A stretch of DNA of 64,000 nucleotides, taken from positions 1,860,001-1,924,000 of the forward strand of contig OY723253.1 in assembly GCA_963210315.1 (NCBI GenBank). Reading direction: 5' to 3'. The DNA comes from Rhynchopus euleeides. Lineage: Eukaryota; Euglenozoa; Diplonemea; Diplonemida; Diplonemidae. The notes beneath the pieces were generated by a model. The model did not search any database. It was not told the origin of the DNA and worked only from the letters and a program-made list of their open reading frames with translations. Shown in pieces: positions 10,849 through 19,622 of this stretch. The position numbers were made by a program, and so were the translations under genes. The stretch's first letter is position 1; every line of letters starts with the position of its first letter.

Positions 10849-11094
10849 ATGATGGTGCTCATGCGTCTGTTCCTTCTGGCCCTGGTCCTGCTTTCTGTGG
10901 ACGGCGGCCCGGCAGCCTACGGAATCTGTCAGACTGGCTGCAACGCTGTTGCTGTGGCATGCTACACCGCTGCTGGCGCTACCATGGGTGTCACATTCGG
11001 GTTGTCCGTCGTACCTGCTGTCATTGGATGCAATGTGGCTCTCGGGACTTGCATGGCTGCATGTGTTGCTGCCGGGCTGTCACCTACACCTTGA
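10849..11094 (+). CDS. Small secreted six-cysteine protein, array gene 1
   Basis: 81 residues starting at ATG 10849 (10852 and 10861 are also in frame). Residues 1-19 or so form a signal peptide (MRLFLLALVLLSVDGG). The mature part has cysteines at 27, 31, 38, 61, 68 and 72, a mirror-symmetric pattern C-x3-C-x6-C ... C-x6-C-x3-C around a hydrophobic Gly/Ala-rich centre (AAGATMGVTFGL). This matches in style a widespread but poorly characterised family of small Ala/Gly/Cys-rich secreted eukaryotic proteins that I recall being labelled zygote-specific; the name says little about role. Likely three disulfides holding two short helices. Function unknown; surface, adhesive or membrane-active roles are all possible. 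Confidence 0.8.
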   Translation: MMVLMRLFLLALVLLSVDGGPAAYGICQTGCNAVAVACYTAAGATMGVTFGLSVVPAVIGCNVALGTCMAACVAAGLSPTP

Positions 11095-11609
11095 GGATGC
11101 AGTTCAACAAAGCAGCCGTTGCCTACGAACGTGAATTGTTCTACTGGGAACACCTCAGTACCAACTTCTGACTTTCCTGACCACCCCAACCAACGTATTT
11201 TCTTGTGATTTCTATTTAATAGCTTGACGCAGACAACTGAATATGGTTTTCTTAGAGCCAACTGAGGAAACTTTCGTGCCTTCGACCCCACTCACGCTCA
11301 TCAGACTGTGGAGTGGTGGACAAGTGGGGTTTGCGTGGTCTATCTACTCTGGGCCATGTCTAGGCTTCCCCTTTAACCCGTTTACCGCCGTGTTACCAGG
11401 ACGGCAGTCGAGTATCAGACCAACGTGTTGTGTTCGAACCTCGGATTCGGGTTGCAGAAAGGTTCACTAAAGACGGATTGTAGCCTTCTTCAAGACAGTC
11501 CGCTCCCCCTCGAGATCCCACCCTGCCCTCTTGCAACGGAGTGCTGTTGTGCTCCGTTGATGTGCTGACACCACCACACCTACAGGTTGCCTTACACCAA
11601 TACATTTCC

Positions 11610-11846
11610 ATGATGATGCTCATGCGTCTGTTCCTTCTGGCCCTGGTTCTGCTTTCTGTGGACGGCTGTGCGGTCTCCTACGGAATATGTTACGCTGGCT
11701 TTCAGGCTGTTGGGTCGGCCTGCCACACCGCTGCCGGCGTGACCACGGGCGGTTCGTCTGCAGGGGCTCTCATGGCATGCGATGTGAGCCTCAGGACTTG
11801 CACGACTGTCTGTGGTGTCAACTGGCTGTCGCCTCCACTATTTTAG
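11610..11846 (+). CDS. Small secreted Cys-rich protein, array gene 2 (divergent)
   Basis: 78 residues from ATG 11610. The signal peptide is almost identical to genes 1, 3 and 4, but the mature region has diverged. The second cysteine of the pattern (position 31) is Phe, a new cysteine appears at position 20, and the central segment is shorter with the Gly/Ala/Val run altered to GVTTGGSSAGAL. Cysteines 27, 38, 57, 64 and 68 remain. The frame is intact, so it may be expressed with a different disulfide pairing or be drifting towards a pseudogene. The leader with its hairpin is intact. Confidence 0.7.
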   Translation: MMMLMRLFLLALVLLSVDGCAVSYGICYAGFQAVGSACHTAAGVTTGGSSAGALMACDVSLRTCTTVCGVNWLSPPLF

Positions 11847-12368
11847 GCAGCTCCAACGAAGCAGCTGCCGCTGCCTGAATGTGACTTGTCTTGCTAGATG
11901 CAGGGCATTGCCCCCCCCCCACTCCCCAGAAACAATTTTGACTTTCCCGATTATCCCAACCAACGTATTGCCTGTGCTTTCTATTTCCATTCGCATGCTC
12001 AAGAAGCCTTGCTGGCAGCTGCGTTGCACACCTCACCCTTACATCGGGACGAAGTGTGTGCCGCGGAGGCTGTGAAGCGACATTATCTGACAATCAATTG
12101 TATGCCAGATGCTGCCACGAAGCTGTGTACTTCTATCTGCTCGAGGCCGTATCCAGGCTTGCTGTGTTGCGGCCTATACGGGTTGCAGAAGGGCAACACG
12201 ACCTAATATGGAGTGCATCATTCAAATAACTGTTGGTCTGTTTGGCCCTGCCCCCTCACCCCGCCTCCTCGACACCCCGCCCCGCCCTCTTGCAACGGAG
12301 TGCTGTTGTGCTCCGTTGATGTGCTGACACCACCACATCTACAGGTTATCTTACAACAATACATTTCC

Positions 12369-12614
12369 ATGACGACACTCATGCGTCTGTTCCTTCTGGC
12401 CCTGGTCCTGCTTTCTGTGGACGGCGGCCCGGCAGCCTACGGAATCTGTCAGTCCGGCTGCAACGCTGTTGCTGCGGCGTGCTATGCCGCTGCTGGCGCT
12501 ACCATGGGCGTCACATTCGGGTTGGCCGCAGGACCTGCTGTCCTGGCATGTAACGTGGCTCTCGGAACGTGCATGGCTGCCTGTGTTGCCGCCGGGGCGG
12601 CACCGACACTATGA
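12369..12614 (+). CDS. Small secreted six-cysteine protein, array gene 3
   Basis: 81 residues from ATG 12369. It is the closest relative of gene 1: signal peptide, then C27, C31, C38, C61, C68 and C72 with the same spacing and the central AAGATMGVTFGLAAGPAV segment. The C-terminus is ACVAAGAAPTL. The start is chosen because the leader homology among copies ends exactly here and the ATG lies at the same place in all four genes. Confidence 0.8.
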   Translation: MTTLMRLFLLALVLLSVDGGPAAYGICQSGCNAVAAACYAAAGATMGVTFGLAAGPAVLACNVALGTCMAACVAAGAAPTL

Positions 12615-12919
12615 GGCAGTTCAGCGAATTATCCGCTGCTGTGTAGTCCTCGGGACTTGCCTCGTGGATCCGGACATTGTCCCCTCACCCCCCAGTACCG
12701 ATTTTGGCTTTCTCGACCATCCCAACTAACGTATTTCTTTGTGTTTCTATATCTGCATGCTCAAGGAGCCTATGTGACAGCTGCGTTGCACACCTCACCC
12801 TTGCGTCGGGATGGATCATCTGGTGGGCAAGCAACTTGATTCACCTGCAAGGCTGCATTGCTGTTGGCTCCCAGAAGGGCCACTCTTGGTTTGTGTGTGA
12901 ATGTGGTTTTTTGCATCTC

Positions 12920-13400
12920 GCACCTCCTGTCTGTCTGTGTTGCCGCCTGGCTGTACCTACATGAGGAGGCGGTTCAACCAAGCAGCCACCTCGGTATATG
13001 GCATTGCCCCGTCACCCTCCCAGTAACAATTATGGCTTTCCTGTCCATCCCAACGTATTTTCTTTTGATCTCTATTTCCACCCTCAAGAAGCCTTGCTGG
13101 CAGCTGCGTTGCACACCTCACCCTTACATCGGGACGAAGTGTGTGCCGCAGAGGCTGTGAAGTGACATCACCTGGCAAGCAATCAATTGTATGTCAGATG
13201 ATGTCACGAAGCTGTGTACTTCTATCTGCTCTAGGCCGTATCCAGGCCTGCTGTGTTTCCCTTTCTCCCGTTTACCGCCGTGTTGCCGGGACGGCAGTCG
13301 AGTGTCAGACCAACGTGATGTGTTCGATCTCGTATTAGGGTTGCAGAAGGGCAGTATTCACTAAACACGGAGTGTAGCGTTCTTCAAGGCCAGATCCTCT
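12920..13400 (+). pseudogene. Truncated fifth array copy (3' end only)
   Basis: Around 12933-12962 the sequence TGTGTTGCCGCCTGGCTG followed by a TGA-containing stretch and GGCGGTTCAACCAAGCAGCC matches the last codons and 3' flank of gene 1. It continues with the array's 3' flank (GAAGCCTTGCTGGCAGCTGCG near 13088). The leader, signal peptide and first cysteines are missing. This explains why the interval between genes 3 and 4 is longer than one unit. Confidence 0.6.
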
Positions 13401-13502
13401 CCCTCGACACCCCGCCCTGCCCTCTTGCAACGGAGTGCTGTTGTGATCCGATGCGTGCTGACACCACCACATCTACAGGTTGCCTTACACCAATACATTA
13501 CC

Positions 13503-13748
13503 ATGATGATGCTCATGCGTCTGTTCCTTCTGGCCCTGGTCCTGCTTTCTGTGGACGGCGGCCCGGCAGCCTCCGCAGCCTGTCAGGCGGCCTGCAACGC
13601 TGTGTATGCGGCGTGCACAACCGCTGCTGGCATTTCCGTGTTTGCTACAGCCGGGTTGGCCGTGGGACCTGCTATCATGTCATGTAACGCGGCTCTCGCT
13701 GTTTGCACGACGAGCTGTGCTCTCGTCGTGGTGGCACCTACACCCTGA
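13503..13748 (+). CDS. Small secreted six-cysteine protein, array gene 4
   Basis: 81 residues from ATG 13503. It has the same signal peptide and the same six cysteine positions (27, 31, 38, 61, 68, 72). The loops differ: the central part reads TTAAGISVFATAGLAVGPAI and the C-terminus CALVVVAPTP. Its leader hairpin is broken on the 3' side, so if that hairpin matters this copy may be regulated differently. Conservation of all cysteines despite loop divergence argues for selection on a functional protein. Confidence 0.8.
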   Translation: MMMLMRLFLLALVLLSVDGGPAASAACQAACNAVYAACTTAAGISVFATAGLAVGPAIMSCNAALAVCTTSCALVVVAPTP

Positions 13749-14241
13749 GGTGGGAGTCAGCGAATCAGCCGCCGCTGTCTATGAACGTGACAAGTTGCTG
13801 GCGACATGGCATTGCCCCCCCAAGCATTGTGAGTCAGTCCCCGTCCCATAAATGACCTTCCCAACCCCCTTCCCAAATCGACTATCTCAACCAACGTATT
13901 GCCTGTGCTTTCTATTTCCATTTGCATGCTCAAGAATCACAGTTAGCCGCTACGTTGCACACCTCACCCTTACATCGGGACGAAGTGTGTGCCGCGGAGG
14001 CTGTGAAGTGACATCATCTGGCAAGCAATCAATTGTATGCTAGATGCTGTCATGAAGCTGTGTACTTCCATCTGCTCTTGCTGTGTTTCCCTTTCTCCCG
14101 TTTACCGCCGTGTTGTCGGGACGGCAGTCGAGTATAAGACCAACGTGATGTGTTCGACCTCGTATTCGGGTTGCAGAAGGCAACGTTCACTAAACACGGA
14201 GTGCAGCATCTTCAAAGGCCGGGACCCCCCCCCCCCCTAGG

Positions 14242-14535
14242 GGGGGTCAAATGCCAGGCATGTCGCTAAGCGTCGACCGTCGACCCAGTGATTTTGGGTT
14301 TCCCCCCCCATAAAAAAGCGTCGACCCAGCGTCGACCCAGTGGACTGGGTTGACGCTTGGTCGAGGCTTGGAGCGTCGACCTAGTGGAACTGGGTTGCCA
14401 TTCAAGCCTGGACCAAGCGTCAACCCATTTATTACACTGGGTCGACGCTAACCTAGCGTTGGCCCGGTTACACTGGGTCGACGCTCACCAAGCGTCGACC
14501 AAGCGTCAACCCACTTTCACTGGGTCGACGTCGAA
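14242..14535. repeat. GCGTCGACCCAGTG-type dispersed minisatellite
   Basis: A motif close to GCGTCGACCCAGTG recurs many times in both orientations, with variants such as AGCGTCAACCCA. Some neighbouring copies are inverted and could fold. A last copy sits at about 15069. The block begins just after a TAGGGGGGGTCAAATG sequence (14229-14245) identical to the end of the long-TIR elements at 5468 and 34912. No coding content is likely. Confidence 0.6.
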
Positions 14536-14560
14536 GAGAGTATGGTTTTGCAGGAACAGA

Positions 14561-14792
14561 TGCTCACTACCGTGGCCTCCGGCGGCTGGGGGGCTCCGCC
14601 CCCCAGACCCCCCTGTGGCGTATGTCTCGTACTCAAGTCATTCGATTCCCACCGGGTCAGGGAATCCACCCACTCCAGTAGCCTCAGGAGGACGCAGCCA
14701 ACTCACACAGAATCTGTACGCCCACAATGAACAGATGCTCACTACCGTGGCCTCCGGCGGCTGGGGGGCCCTGCCCCCCAGACCCCCCATCT
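14561..14792 (+). repeat. GC-hairpin repeat pair ACCGTGGCCTCCGGCGGCTG
   Basis: Two copies of a roughly 54-bp sequence (14561-14615 and 14737-14790) begin CACTACCGTGGCCTCCGGCG and contain the palindrome GGGGGGCTCCGCCCCCC followed by AGACCCCCC. They flank a spacer of about 120 bp. The whole arrangement recurs at 51101-51330, and a single unit at 38739-38792. It is a dispersed family able to form a very stable hairpin; the 232-bp arrangement may be the mobile unit. Confidence 0.75.
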
Positions 14793-15109
14793 CGCGTGCC
14801 CGTCTAGTAACCAAGTCCTTGCGCTTTGACGGCCGTGACATATCAGGGGGCAGCGTCGAAATCATGGTCCCGAAAGCCATTTTTTGGTTTCCTCCGGCAC
14901 CCGACGGCGCGAGCGGGAGAGGAACCACGGAAGGAACCCAGCGCCTCACACCGTGCCCACCTAGTGGTCCACCGATGGGAAAAATTGGCAACAACACGAG
15001 CGCGCGCGAAGCGCGCGCGAGAAAAATTGACCCCTAGTGTTTTCCCCCCTGATCCCCCCCCAAAACAGGAGCGTCAACCCACCTTATACATGTATTTTTA
15101 CTTGATATA

Positions 15110-15473
15110 CCTGGGACCCCCCGTGTTTAAGTCCCCCCCCTGGAGGCGATTTTCGGCCGGGGGGGACTTAAACACGGGGGGGGCGGACCTAAACACAGGG
15201 GGGGCTTAAACACGGGGGTGGCACGGTGGAGACCAAGAAGACCTCTTCCTCTGCTGTCGTAGGGGGGTAATTCCGGTCCGGAGGGACTTTTGGCACCCCA
15301 CTTTTCGACTCTGACAGCACCTGGAGGGCCTAGGGGCCACCTGATGACCCTCCAGACCAGCCCACCCCCGTGTTTAGGTCCCCCTGTGTTTAAGTCCCCC
15401 CCCTGCCAGACCCCCAGGGGGGGACTTAAACACGGGGGTAAGGGGGGGGGACTTATACACGGGGGGTCCCAGG
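15110..15473. mobile_element. MITE, TIR CCTGGGACCCCCCGTGT (copy 1)
   Basis: 364 bp, ending in inverted repeats CCTGGGACCCCCCGTGT and its complement, flanked by TA (15108-15109 and 15474-15475). Removing element plus one TA leaves CTTGATATACATGTATTTTAC, which is present, uninterrupted, on the opposite strand near 16560-16580. The second copy, 27841-28204, has the same length and differs by only about two bases, so both inserted recently. Non-coding; GTGTTTAAGTCCCCCC units repeat inside. Confidence 0.9.
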
Positions 15474-15591
15474 TACATGTATTTTACATGTATATTTCAG
15501 GCATTTACATGTATTTTACATGTATAATACTTGTCATGCAAGTATTATACATGTAAAATACTTGCATGACAAGTAAAATACATGTATAATA

Positions 15592-16401
15592 CCGTAAACG
15601 GAAATATTGTGGACCGTAATAAAGGTGAACCGTACTATAGGTGGACCGTAAAAAAGATGGAACAAATGGGATTTTTCCGGAACTTGGAACATTTTTACGG
15701 TCCACCTATTTTACGGTTGGGATAGTGGACTTGGCGGTTTTTTTTACGAGTTCCTTCGTGACGAAGTCGCGAAGGAACCAAGGAAATCGTACGACTGAAG
15801 CTGCAGGATTAACACCACAGAGCCTCAGCACAGAGTGTGCGCTCACCATCGTCCGGGAACTGTTCTCCCACAGTTACTGCAGGGTGTACTACACTAAAGG
15901 AGTACGATTTCCCTGAATTTTCCGGGCACTGATTCACGAATTTACATCTGGAGGGAGCCCGGTGGTCTCAGCTTCTGTCTGCGCGCCCTGCCGTACTGTG
16001 GCTGCTTTTGTGGGCTCGTGCATCAGGTTCTACTTTTACTTCTACCGGAACGCTCCTTGCATGGTACTACACTTCTCGAGGTGTGGTGGTGGGTGAGTCT
16101 CGAGGTGAGTGGTGGTGATCGTGCCCTTTCCACACGCAGGGAGGACTTGCTTCTCTTGCTGGTGTTGGTTGCGGTGGTGGAGGGAGGGTCCAAAGCTGGG
16201 AGGTCGGGAGGCCTACGTGCGGGAGTCTGCGGCGTGGAGGCCGCAGTCCGCGCCCCGCAACCCACCAGCCCGCGGGCGAAAATCGCATTGTCTTTTCCAT
16301 ATGCAGTCCCAATAAATAGTGGACCGTAAAAAAGATGGAACGTTTGGCCTTTTTTTGGGAACTTGGAACATTTTTACGGTCCACCCTTTTTCCGTTTACG
16401 G
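15592..16401. mobile_element. MITE-like element, TIR CCGTAAACGGAAA
   Basis: 810 bp, flanked by TA (15590-15591 and 16402-16403), with ends CCGTAAACGGAAA and complement. Inside each end are inverted copies of TGGACCGTAAAAAAGATGGAAC. The empty site ATGTATAATACTTGCATGAC is found at about 16493-16512. Its core carries a copy of the GAAGTCGCGAAGGAA repeat (about 15740-15790), so another repeat is nested in it. Related by its ends to the 28976-29500 element. Confidence 0.85.
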
Positions 16402-16637
16402 TACTTGCATGACAAGTAAAATACTGGCATGCAAGTAAAATACATGTATTTTACTTGCATGCAAGTATTTTACTTGTCATGCAAGTATTTTACATGTATA
16501 ATACTTGCATGACAAGTATTATACATGTAAAATACATGTAAATGCCTGAAATATACATGTAAAATACATGTATATCAAGTAAAAATACATGTATAATAGT
16601 TGACATGCAAGTATTATACTTGTATTTTTACTTGATA

Positions 16638-16986
16638 TACCGTATACGTAAATATTATGGAACGTAAATATTATGGAACGGGCCCATTTTTGGCCGGTCC
16701 GTTCCATAATATTTACGTTCCATAATATTTACAGGGCCAGTTGGGGACTCGGTGGTGAGGACGGCTTGCGTCAGGAATCGCGCGAAAAGTGCACGAGTAG
16801 GTCCCGTCAGGGACTCTGTATGCCGTCCGATCACCTGGTCCAAGTCCCCGAGTCGCAGAAAGCCCTGTAAATATTATGGAACGAAAAAAATCTGGAACGC
16901 CAACCCACCAGCGTTCCAAAATATTTACGTTCCATAATATTTACGTTCCATAATATTTACGTTCCAAAATATTTACGTATACGGTA
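16638..16986. mobile_element. MITE-like element, TIR TACCGTATACGTAAATATT (copy 2)
   Basis: Inverse copy of the 833-1165 element, about one 16-bp sub-repeat longer. It sits in the same host sequence as the 15110 element: the left flank CTTGATA and right flank CATGTATTTTACATG join across a single TA into the undisturbed host sequence. Counting that TA as target, the element proper runs CCGTATACG...CGTATACGG. Confidence 0.85.
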
Positions 16987-17423
16987 CATGTATTTTACAT
17001 GTATATTTCAGGCATATACATGTATTATACATGTATAATAGTTGACATGCAAGTATTATACATGTATAATACATGTATTATACTTGTAGTTATACATGTA
17101 AAATTTACAAGATCCCACCGTGTTTGACCCCCCCTACCCCCCCCCCCCCCCTTCCCCCAACTTGTTCGAACCAATTTATTTTCCCAGTGCCTGTCTGTGC
17201 CCTTCTCGCGCTCGGTGATCATGTGGTCTATCTGTTGTCGCACTACCAACCCCGCCCCCCCCGGGACCCACCCTGTCAGACCCACACAGCGCCTCTGCAC
17301 AGCAAGGGCGAACACGCCGCTAGATCTCGGACTCTACCTAAACGAAGAGCGCACCTTGCTTCTCTCCACTTCACTATCACCCCCCCGCGCAGGGCGAATA
17401 CACAGACCCTCGGCACCGCCACC

Positions 17424-19622
17424 ATGTCACAGCGTGCCATGCTTGCGTGGCTGAACGACCTCCTGGAGACCCAGATGAAGAGCATCAACGAACTCGGCGC
17501 TGGCTGGCAGTACTGCCAGCTCATCGACATGGTCTTCGCAAAGGCCATCCCCCTGTCGCGCGTCATCTTCACCGCACGCAACGAGGAGCAGCGCCTCACA
17601 AACTACAAGCTGCTGATGAACTTCCTCGCAAAGCACCAGGTGTCCTACCCCTCGGAGGCCGTCGATGTGCAGAAGCTGGTGAAGGGGCACCAGACGCACA
17701 ACCTCGCCTTCCTGACCTGGTTCAAGCGGTGGCACGAGGAGATGACCGAGTCCGACCCGCTGCCTCCATACCCCGCCGCACAGCGCCGCCAGATGTTCAG
17801 CGCCGCCCCCGCCAAAGCCACCCCATCCCGCGCCCTGCCACCCGCCACCCCAGCCGGCGCACGCCGCCAGCGGAAGCGCAAGCTACCCTCCCCTGAAGAC
17901 GTGGCACGCGCCCTCCCCCTCGACGACGAAACAGGCAACACCACCACCACCACCGCCGCCGCCACACCCACCCCACCACCAGCCATCGAGCCCAGGCTCT
18001 CTGGGGTTGCGGAGATGGGGCCTGCTATGCAGTTCCTCATGAAGCACAAGGCGAACATCAGGGGTGCGAAGAGGCAGCGTGTCGCCACGAGGGCGAGCGT
18101 GACAGAGAGGCCCCTCGGCGAACCCACCGCCACCACCCCGGCACTGGCAGCAGCATCGCCTGCACCGCATATCGCCTCTGTGGACAACGCCGCTGCCGCA
18201 AGGCTGAGGGAGGAGAACAGGAGGCTCCTGGAGGAGAGCAAGCGGCACGCATCGGAGAAGCAGTTCCTGCAGAAGCAGATGCGGGAGCTGGAGGCGAAGG
18301 TGGGCCGCTGCCAGGACGACGTGCGCGAGGCGGAGGAGCGTATGAAGCAGGCGGAGAGGCAGGAGCGGCTCTGCCGCGAGGAGAAGCGAGAGAAGGAGTC
18401 GGAGCTGCGGGAGCTGAAGGAGAAGGTCGGGGCGCTGCAGCGCGACGTGGAGATGGCGACATCCCAGCTCCGGGAGAAGGACGCAAACCTGGAGCGCGCC
18501 GCCTCGGTGAGGCGCATGCTCCACAACTCCCTGCAGGAGCTGAAGGGGAACATCCGTGTCTTCGCGAGGCTCCGCCCCGCCCTCTCCGGGGAGGAATACC
18601 CGGAGAGCGTGTTCGGTTTCCCCGACAGCCTCGACCAGCGCAGGGTTGAGATCACGGAGCCCGCAGGCACCTCCGTCACCGGGGCTCTGAAATCCGGGCG
18701 TGCCACAACATTTGAGTTCGACAAGGTGTTCACACCCGACTCCTCCCAGGAGAGCGTCTTTGAGGAGGTGTCCAACCTGGTGCAGTCCTGCCTCGACGGG
18801 TATAAGGTTTGCATCTTCGCCTATGGGCAGACGGGGAGTGGGAAGACGCACACCATGGAGGGCGCGCAGGGCGACGAGGGGCTCATCCCCCGCGCGGTGA
18901 ACCTGCTGTTTGAGAGGAGCAAGGACATGAGGGAGAGGGGGTGGACGATGACCCTGAAGGCGAGGTATGTCGAGATTTACAACGACAAGCTGCGGGACCT
19001 GCTGGGGTCCGGGGAGAAGGAGGAGAAGATCGACATCCACCACTCCCGGCACGGCACTGAGGATGACACGCATCTGACGAACTGCACTGTTGTGGATGTT
19101 GTGGACTGCGATGCGGTTCACAGGGTGCTCAACCAGGCGAAGAGCCGCCGCACCACCGCAGCGACCCGGATGAATGAGAGATCCTCCCGTTCGCACTCTG
19201 TGTTCACCCTGAAGATCTACGGGCAGAACACAGGGACAGGGCAGCGTATGTTGAGTGAGATTAACCTGATTGATCTGGCAGGGTCTGAGAGGGTGAAGGA
19301 CAGCGGTGTGACGGGTGATGCGCTGCGGGAGGCGGAGCACATCAACACGTCGCTGACGCATCTGGGGAATGTGATCCAGCAGCTGCACAGCATCGGGCGG
19401 CCCCTGGGCAAGGGGGATAACAAGGGGAAGATGAACCACATCTTCCGGAACAGCACCCTGACCTGGCTGCTGAAGACCTGCCTCGGGGGGGACTGCAAAA
19501 CACTGATGCTCGTCAACATCTCGCCCGTGCTGGCGTCCCTGCAGGAGACGACGAATTCTCTGCGGTTCGCAACAAAGGTTAACAACTGCCAGATCGGCAC
19601 CGCATCGAAGCGAGTGAAGTGA
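17424..19622 (+). CDS. Kinesin-14 with N-terminal EB1-type calponin-homology domain
   Basis: 732 residues, no intron; start at GCCACCATGTC (17424) because homology begins at once. Residues 1-110 are an EB1-family CH domain: MLAWLN, YCQLIDM, KLVKG and FLTWFKRW occupy the positions they have in EB1. Residues 115-255 are a Pro/Ala/Thr-rich linker, 256-370 a charged coiled coil, and about 372-725 a kinesin motor: neck ELKGNIRVFARLRP, P-loop GQTGSGKT (468-475), switch I SSRSH (587-591), switch II DLAGSER (617-623). A C-terminal motor with this neck is kinesin-14, the minus-end-directed class. All ATPase motifs are intact. An EB1 CH domain binds the growing microtubule lattice near GTP-tubulin, so the protein could track plus ends while pulling towards minus ends; that is inference. 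Plant KCH kinesin-14s also carry a CH domain but of the actin-binding type. Confidence 0.95.
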   Translation: MSQRAMLAWLNDLLETQMKSINELGAGWQYCQLIDMVFAKAIPLSRVIFTARNEEQRLTNYKLLMNFLAKHQVSYPSEAVDVQKLVKGHQTHNLAFLTWFKRWHEEMTESDPLPPYPAAQRRQMFSAAPAKATPSRALPPATPAGARRQRKRKLPSPEDVARALPLDDETGNTTTTTAAATPTPPPAIEPRLSGVAEMGPAMQFLMKHKANIRGAKRQRVATRASVTERPLGEPTATTPALAAASPAPHIASVDNAAAARLREENRRLLEESKRHASEKQFLQKQMRELEAKVGRCQDDVREAEERMKQAERQERLCREEKREKESELRELKEKVGALQRDVEMATSQLREKDANLERAASVRRMLHNSLQELKGNIRVFARLRPALSGEEYPESVFGFPDSLDQRRVEITEPAGTSVTGALKSGRATTFEFDKVFTPDSSQESVFEEVSNLVQSCLDGYKVCIFAYGQTGSGKTHTMEGAQGDEGLIPRAVNLLFERSKDMRERGWTMTLKARYVEIYNDKLRDLLGSGEKEEKIDIHHSRHGTEDDTHLTNCTVVDVVDCDAVHRVLNQAKSRRTTAATRMNERSSRSHSVFTLKIYGQNTGTGQRMLSEINLIDLAGSERVKDSGVTGDALREAEHINTSLTHLGNVIQQLHSIGRPLGKGDNKGKMNHIFRNSTLTWLLKTCLGGDCKTLMLVNISPVLASLQETTNSLRFATKVNNCQIGTASKRVK

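Larger units (their letters stand above)
10761..14226 (+). repeat. Tandem gene array, about 760-bp repeat unit
   Basis: Four full units and one 3'-truncated unit. Each starts with a conserved leader of about 90 bp (10761-10848, 11521-11609, 12281-12368, 13411-13502), then a small secreted-protein gene, then conserved 3' flanks. One such flank, containing GAAGCCTTGCTGGCAGCTGCG and later GGGACGAAGTGTGTGCCGC, recurs near 11999, 13088 and, altered, 13925. Gene starts are 761, 759 and 1134 bp apart; the long interval contains the truncated copy. Close similarity of the leader and signal peptide, with divergent mature parts, suggests repeated duplication or gene conversion. Confidence 0.85.
15083..17105. 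repeat. AT-rich palindromic repeat host (ACATGTA units)
   Basis: Outside the inserted elements, this stretch is a chain of short self-complementary units (TACATGTA, CTTGCATGCAAG, CTTGTCATGCAAG). It is interrupted by three TA-flanked insertions (15110-15473, 15592-16401, 16638-16986). Undisturbed versions of two insertion sites survive at about 16498-16525 and 16550-16596, so the host predates the insertions. Non-coding. Confidence 0.75.

Noticed and set aside
14357..15037. 226-aa frame through GCGTCGACC and hairpin repeats
   Set aside because: It consists almost wholly of translated minisatellite and GC-hairpin units.
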